Made by a program: the position numbers and the translations under genes. Below, piece after piece: positions 5,827 through 8,001 of a stretch of DNA of 8,001 bases (position 1 is its first letter; each line of letters begins with the position of its first letter). The notes under the pieces were generated by a model. It searched no databases and was not told the DNA's origin. It was given only the letters and a program-made list of their open reading frames with translations. The DNA is from Hydrogenophilales bacterium RIFOXYD1_FULL_62_11 (lineage in GTDB: Bacteria; Pseudomonadota; Gammaproteobacteria; Burkholderiales; Thiobacillaceae): the NCBI GenBank assembly GCA_001802655.1, contig MGZO01000127.1, positions 45,635 to 53,635 of the forward strand, in the 5' to 3' direction.

Positions 5827-6091
5827 CAAACGCCCCCTTGTTGTAACGGGGTGTGATCATGCATCGGACTACACGGAACCATTTAAAGCTTGTCTCCCAT
5901 TTGACCAGAATGCGGCGTCTGTCCCTTGCGGGGCTTGGCCGTCGTGCTATGCGGCGGCTGAGTGTATCCCACTTCATCGATGATTCTGGACGGCATGCGT
6001 CAGTCCCCGGACAGCGAGATACGGCGTCTGCCCGCTCGTCTGGTAGAAATGGCTCTTGCTACATTCTAATAATCGTGCGAATGTGAGCCTC
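5827..6091. promoter_or_regulatory. Divergent intergenic region between regulator and ArsR-rhodanese operon
   Basis: This 265-bp gap separates the minus and plus gene groups and should hold both promoters. I see the ArsR-proximal inverted repeat (listed separately), a 10-bp palindrome TCATCGATGA at 5974-5983, and two near-copies of GGCGTCTG at about 5913 and 6024. On the minus side a CCCC/GGGG pair could partly hide the regulator's ribosome-binding site. A short open frame in the region has no ribosome-binding site at a usable distance and an Arg/Ser-rich product, so I see no gene here. Confidence 0.45.
6061..6084 (+). promoter_or_regulatory. Inverted repeat, candidate operator of the ArsR-rhodanese repressor
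   Basis: ACATTC (6061-6066) and GAATGT (6079-6084) are perfect 6-bp arms separated by 12 A/T-rich bases. The right arm ends 7 bp before the ATG at 6092. A TAATAAT stretch inside the spacer could be a -10 element. A symmetric site overlapping the promoter directly upstream of an ArsR-type gene is the usual arrangement for autorepression. Binding is inferred, not shown. Confidence 0.5.
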
Positions 6092-6754
6092 ATGGATAAA
6101 CGCAAAACCAAAGACCTGCTCTACGAACACGTAGCCCTGATTGGCAAGGCGGTGTCCAGCCCCAAGCGGCTGGAGCTGCTGGAAATTCTGGCGCAGGGCG
6201 AGAAAACCGTTGAAGCGCTTGCTGCCGAGGCCGGCATCGACATCAAGCTGGCGAGCTCGCACCTCCGCGTGCTGAAGGCCGCGCGACTGGTCGAGGCGCA
6301 GCGCGACGGGCGTTTCATCGCCTATCGGCTGTCCGGCGAGGACGTCAGCGCGCTGTGGGTCAACCTGCGCACGGTGGCGGAAGAACATCTGGTCGAGCTG
6401 AAAGTGGCGATGGAGCAGATTTTTGCCGCGCCGGAAAAGCTCGACGCCGAAACCCGGCGCTCGCTGATGGACAAGGCGCGGCGTGGCGACGTGGTGGTGA
6501 TCGACGTGCGCCCCTCGGCCGAATATGCCAGCGGCCACCTGCCGTTTGCGCGCTCGATGCCGCTCGACGAAATCCGCCAGCGCATCAAGGAACTGCCCGT
6601 CGACCGCGACATCGTCGCCTACTGCCGTGGACCGTTTTGCATGATGTCCGCCGAGGCGGTGGCGCTGCTGAAAGAACACGGCTACCGCGCGCAAAAAATT
6701 GCTGATGGCATCCCGGAATGGCAGGCGGCGGGGCTGCCGCTGGCCACCCCCTGA
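6092..6754 (+). CDS. ArsR-family HTH regulator fused to a rhodanese domain, 220 aa
   Basis: I chose ATG 6092 (MDKRKTKDLLYEH). In-frame GTG 6083 and TTG 6056 are alternatives but add an unconserved-looking leader and overlap the inverted repeat. The ribosome-binding site is weak (GTGAG). Residues ~10-90 form an ArsR winged helix (SSPKRLELLEIL, helix-turn-helix around EALAAEAGIDIKLASSHLRVL, wing RDGRFIAYRL). Residues ~115-216 form a rhodanese domain (VVVIDVRPSAEYASGHLPFA, GIPEWQAAGLP). Its active-site loop is CRGPFC, with Cys178 as the expected persulfide-forming residue and Cys183 at the loop end. There is no cysteine in the ArsR part. This fusion is a known type associated with sulfur metabolism. 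As first gene before a persulfide-dioxygenase-like protein, it most likely senses persulfide or sulfane sulfur through the rhodanese loop and controls this operon. Confidence 0.9.
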   Translation: MDKRKTKDLLYEHVALIGKAVSSPKRLELLEILAQGEKTVEALAAEAGIDIKLASSHLRVLKAARLVEAQRDGRFIAYRLSGEDVSALWVNLRTVAEEHLVELKVAMEQIFAAPEKLDAETRRSLMDKARRGDVVVIDVRPSAEYASGHLPFARSMPLDEIRQRIKELPVDRDIVAYCRGPFCMMSAEAVALLKEHGYRAQKIADGIPEWQAAGLPLATP

Positions 6755-6767
6755 CCGTTCCCGGCCC

Positions 6768-6788
6768 ACCGCTTACCGCTTACCGTTC
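6768..6788 (+). repeat. Three 7-bp tandem repeats in the intercistronic gap
   Basis: ACCGCTT (6768-6774), ACCGCTT (6775-6781) and ACCGTTC (6782-6788) follow each other just before the ribosome-binding site AAGGAG of the next gene. A further ACCGTTC lies at 6754-6760. It is probably slippage-derived spacer sequence with no evident function. Confidence 0.6.
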
Positions 6789-6803
6789 ACCAAGGAGACT
6801 TCC

Positions 6804-7532
6804 ATGTTTTTCCGTCAATTGCTGGCCAAAGATGCCACCCTGTCCTACTTTTTTGGGTGCGGCTCCTGCCATGTCGGCATCGCCATCGACCCGGTGCTCG
6901 GCGACGAACAGTGGTTCATCGATGAAGCCGCCAAACAGGACGTGAACATCACCCACGTCATCGACACCCACGTCCATGCCGACCACTTTTCCGGCGGCCG
7001 CAAGCTGGCCGAGCTGACGGGCGCGAAATACTGCCTGCATGAGTCCAACCGCAGCCGCGTGAACTATCCGTTCGAGCCTCTGAAAGATGGCCAGCGCATC
7101 GAGGTCGGCAACGTCTGGGTCGACGTGCTGCACACCCCGGGCCACACACCCGATTCGATCTGCCTGCTGGTGACCGACAAGCGCCGCACCGAAACCCCGT
7201 GGTTCGTGCTCACCGGCGACACCCTGTTTGTCGGCAGCGCCGGGCGTCCCGACCTGGCGGGCAAGGAGACCGAAATGGCGGGACAGATTTACGACAGCGT
7301 GCACCAGAAATTGCTGTCGCTGCCCGCCGAGGTGGAGTTGTACCCCGGCCACACCTCCGGCAGCGCGTGCGGCGCAGGCATGTCGGGTAAACCGACATCG
7401 ACCATCGGCTACGAGAAACGCTGGAACCCCATGCTGTCGATGGATCGCACGGGTTTTGTCGCCGCGCTGACAGAGACCATTCCGCCGCGACCTGCTGAAA
7501 TGGATCGCATGGTGCAGGCGAATCTGGGCTGA
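6804..7532 (+). CDS. ETHE1-like persulfide dioxygenase, metallo-beta-lactamase fold, 242 aa
   Basis: ATG 6804 follows an excellent AAGGAG ribosome-binding site by 6 nt. A longer in-frame reading into the preceding gene is an artefact. The metal-binding motifs are complete: THVHADH (His56, His58, Asp60, His61), TPGHT (His114), TGDTLF (Asp139) and YPGHT (His183), plus GRPDL at 147-151, the counterpart of the GR-x-D motif in ETHE1. By family knowledge, ETHE1-type enzymes bind one iron through two His and one Asp and oxidise glutathione persulfide to glutathione and sulfite in the cytoplasm. There is no signal peptide. The GCGSC segment at 18-22 contributes two closely spaced cysteines near the N-terminus that human ETHE1 lacks at that place, as far as I recall. 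A glyoxalase II-like hydrolase is the main alternative, but its neighbour, a rhodanese-type regulator, favours sulfur chemistry. Confidence 0.85.
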   Translation: MFFRQLLAKDATLSYFFGCGSCHVGIAIDPVLGDEQWFIDEAAKQDVNITHVIDTHVHADHFSGGRKLAELTGAKYCLHESNRSRVNYPFEPLKDGQRIEVGNVWVDVLHTPGHTPDSICLLVTDKRRTETPWFVLTGDTLFVGSAGRPDLAGKETEMAGQIYDSVHQKLLSLPAEVELYPGHTSGSACGAGMSGKPTSTIGYEKRWNPMLSMDRTGFVAALTETIPPRPAEMDRMVQANLG

Positions 7533-7539
7533 ATTCAGC

Positions 7540-7890
7540 ATGCTCTATTACGCCATCAAGCTGCTCGTTTCGGCGCTGATGATTCTGGCCGTGTCCGAGC
7601 TGGCCAAGCGTCTGCCGGGCGTTGCCGCCCTGGTGGCGTCCTTGCCGCTGGTCACCTTGCTGGCGTTTATCTGGATGCGGCTGGAGGGAGTGAGCAACGC
7701 TGCCATCGCCGACTTGTCCGGTCAGATTTTCTGGTTGGTGATTCCCTCGCTGCTGTTGTTCGTCGCGCTTGCGTTTCTGCTGCGGCACGGCGTGGATTTC
7801 TGGCTCGGGCTGGCCATTTCAGCGGGGCTGACGGTGGGGGCGTATCTGGCGCTGCTGCCTGTTCTGCGCAAATTTGGAGTGCAACTGTAA
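7540..7890 (+). CDS. DUF3147-like small integral membrane protein, 116 aa
   Basis: ATG 7540 lies 7 nt after the upstream stop, with only a weak ribosome-binding site, so translation is probably coupled. The protein is almost entirely hydrophobic, with four likely membrane segments at about 2-18, 27-47, 62-81 and 86-106. Conserved-looking loops include SELAKRLPGVAALVASLPLV and FLLRHGVDFWLGL. It resembles the DUF3147 family, whose function is not known to me. In this operon it sits between the persulfide dioxygenase and a transporter, so it may assist transport of a sulfur compound such as sulfite, which is inference from position only. Confidence 0.8.
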   Translation: MLYYAIKLLVSALMILAVSELAKRLPGVAALVASLPLVTLLAFIWMRLEGVSNAAIADLSGQIFWLVIPSLLLFVALAFLLRHGVDFWLGLAISAGLTVGAYLALLPVLRKFGVQL

Positions 7891-8001
7891 TGACCACAAC
7901 CCGACCCGGCCTGCCGGATTTTCAGTTCGGCATCCGCGTCAACCTCGCGCAGTTCGCGCATCTTGTGGTGCAGGTGTTTTTCGTCGGCCTCACCATCGGC
8001 A
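7890..8001 (+). CDS. Probable major facilitator superfamily transporter, N-terminal fragment
   Basis: ATG at 7890 overlaps the previous TAA stop by one base (TAATG), with GGAG about 9 nt upstream. The 37 visible residues begin MTTTRPGLPDFQFG and enter a first hydrophobic segment from about residue 22, ending FFVGLTIG at the window edge. The style fits the start of an MFS permease, but 37 residues cannot fix the family. The overlap shows strong translational coupling to the DUF3147-like gene and so membership in the sulfur operon. Substrate unknown. Confidence 0.6.
   Translation, partial: MTTTRPGLPDFQFGIRVNLAQFAHLVVQVFFVGLTIG

Noticed and set aside
5853..6086. Plus-strand 77-codon frame in the divergent intergenic region
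   Set aside because: It has a GTG start without a usable ribosome-binding site and an Arg/Ser-rich product, and it overlaps the candidate operator.
6699..6803. 35-residue extension of the persulfide dioxygenase into the upstream gene
   Set aside because: It is Arg/Pro-rich and overlaps the rhodanese coding end, while ATG 6804 has an excellent ribosome-binding site and starts like the family.
6059..7541. Long minus-strand frames opposite the ArsR-rhodanese and persulfide dioxygenase genes (6059-6769 and 6780-7541)
   Set aside because: They mirror genes with full catalytic motifs, and their His/Arg/Ala-rich products match no family.

Overview
The window looks like the chromosome of a Gram-negative, moderately GC-rich proteobacterium. 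A chemolithotrophic, sulfur-oxidising betaproteobacterium of the Thiobacillus type is my best guess. The evidence is outer-membrane beta-barrels, Sec signal peptides, an FNR-type redox regulator and a sulfane-sulfur handling operon. The genus is an inference from gene style and content, not a match. No RNA genes, insertion sequences, CRISPR arrays or phage genes were seen.

Layout. Positions 55-5826 are all on the minus strand, and positions 6092-8001 are all on the plus strand. They diverge from a 265-bp intergenic region. The minus arm, in direction of transcription, holds: (1) an FNR/CRP-family regulator with an N-terminal cysteine cluster (5125-5826); (2) a perfect 16-bp FNR/FixK-like palindrome (5078-5093) in the gap before the next gene; (3) an 891-residue exported protein that appears to be three outer-membrane beta-barrel domains in series (2196-4871), ending at a strong intrinsic terminator (2136-2163); (4) a pair of exported glycine-rich proteins, 389 aa (861-2030) and 110 aa (473-805), separated by a GC hairpin and closed by a second strong terminator (411-451); (5) a 56-residue exported acidic peptide (55-225) preceded by 10-bp iterated repeats.

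The plus arm is a compact operon: an ArsR-type helix-turn-helix fused to a rhodanese domain (6092-6754), an ETHE1/persulfide-dioxygenase-like metallo-beta-lactamase-fold protein (6804-7532), a small DUF3147-like membrane protein (7540-7890), and the start of what looks like a major facilitator transporter (7890 to the window end). Short gaps and a stop/start overlap support co-transcription. The likely theme is sensing persulfide or sulfane sulfur, oxidising glutathione persulfide to sulfite, and moving a related compound across the membrane.

The minus arm reads as a surface or envelope module: a regulator of the oxygen/NO-responsive family, a large multi-barrel outer-membrane protein, and small exported Gly/His/Lys-rich proteins that share a short Lys-Ile-Phe motif. 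Its function is unknown. The triple-barrel architecture, the palindrome between regulator and barrel gene, and the two related exported proteins are the least ordinary things here.
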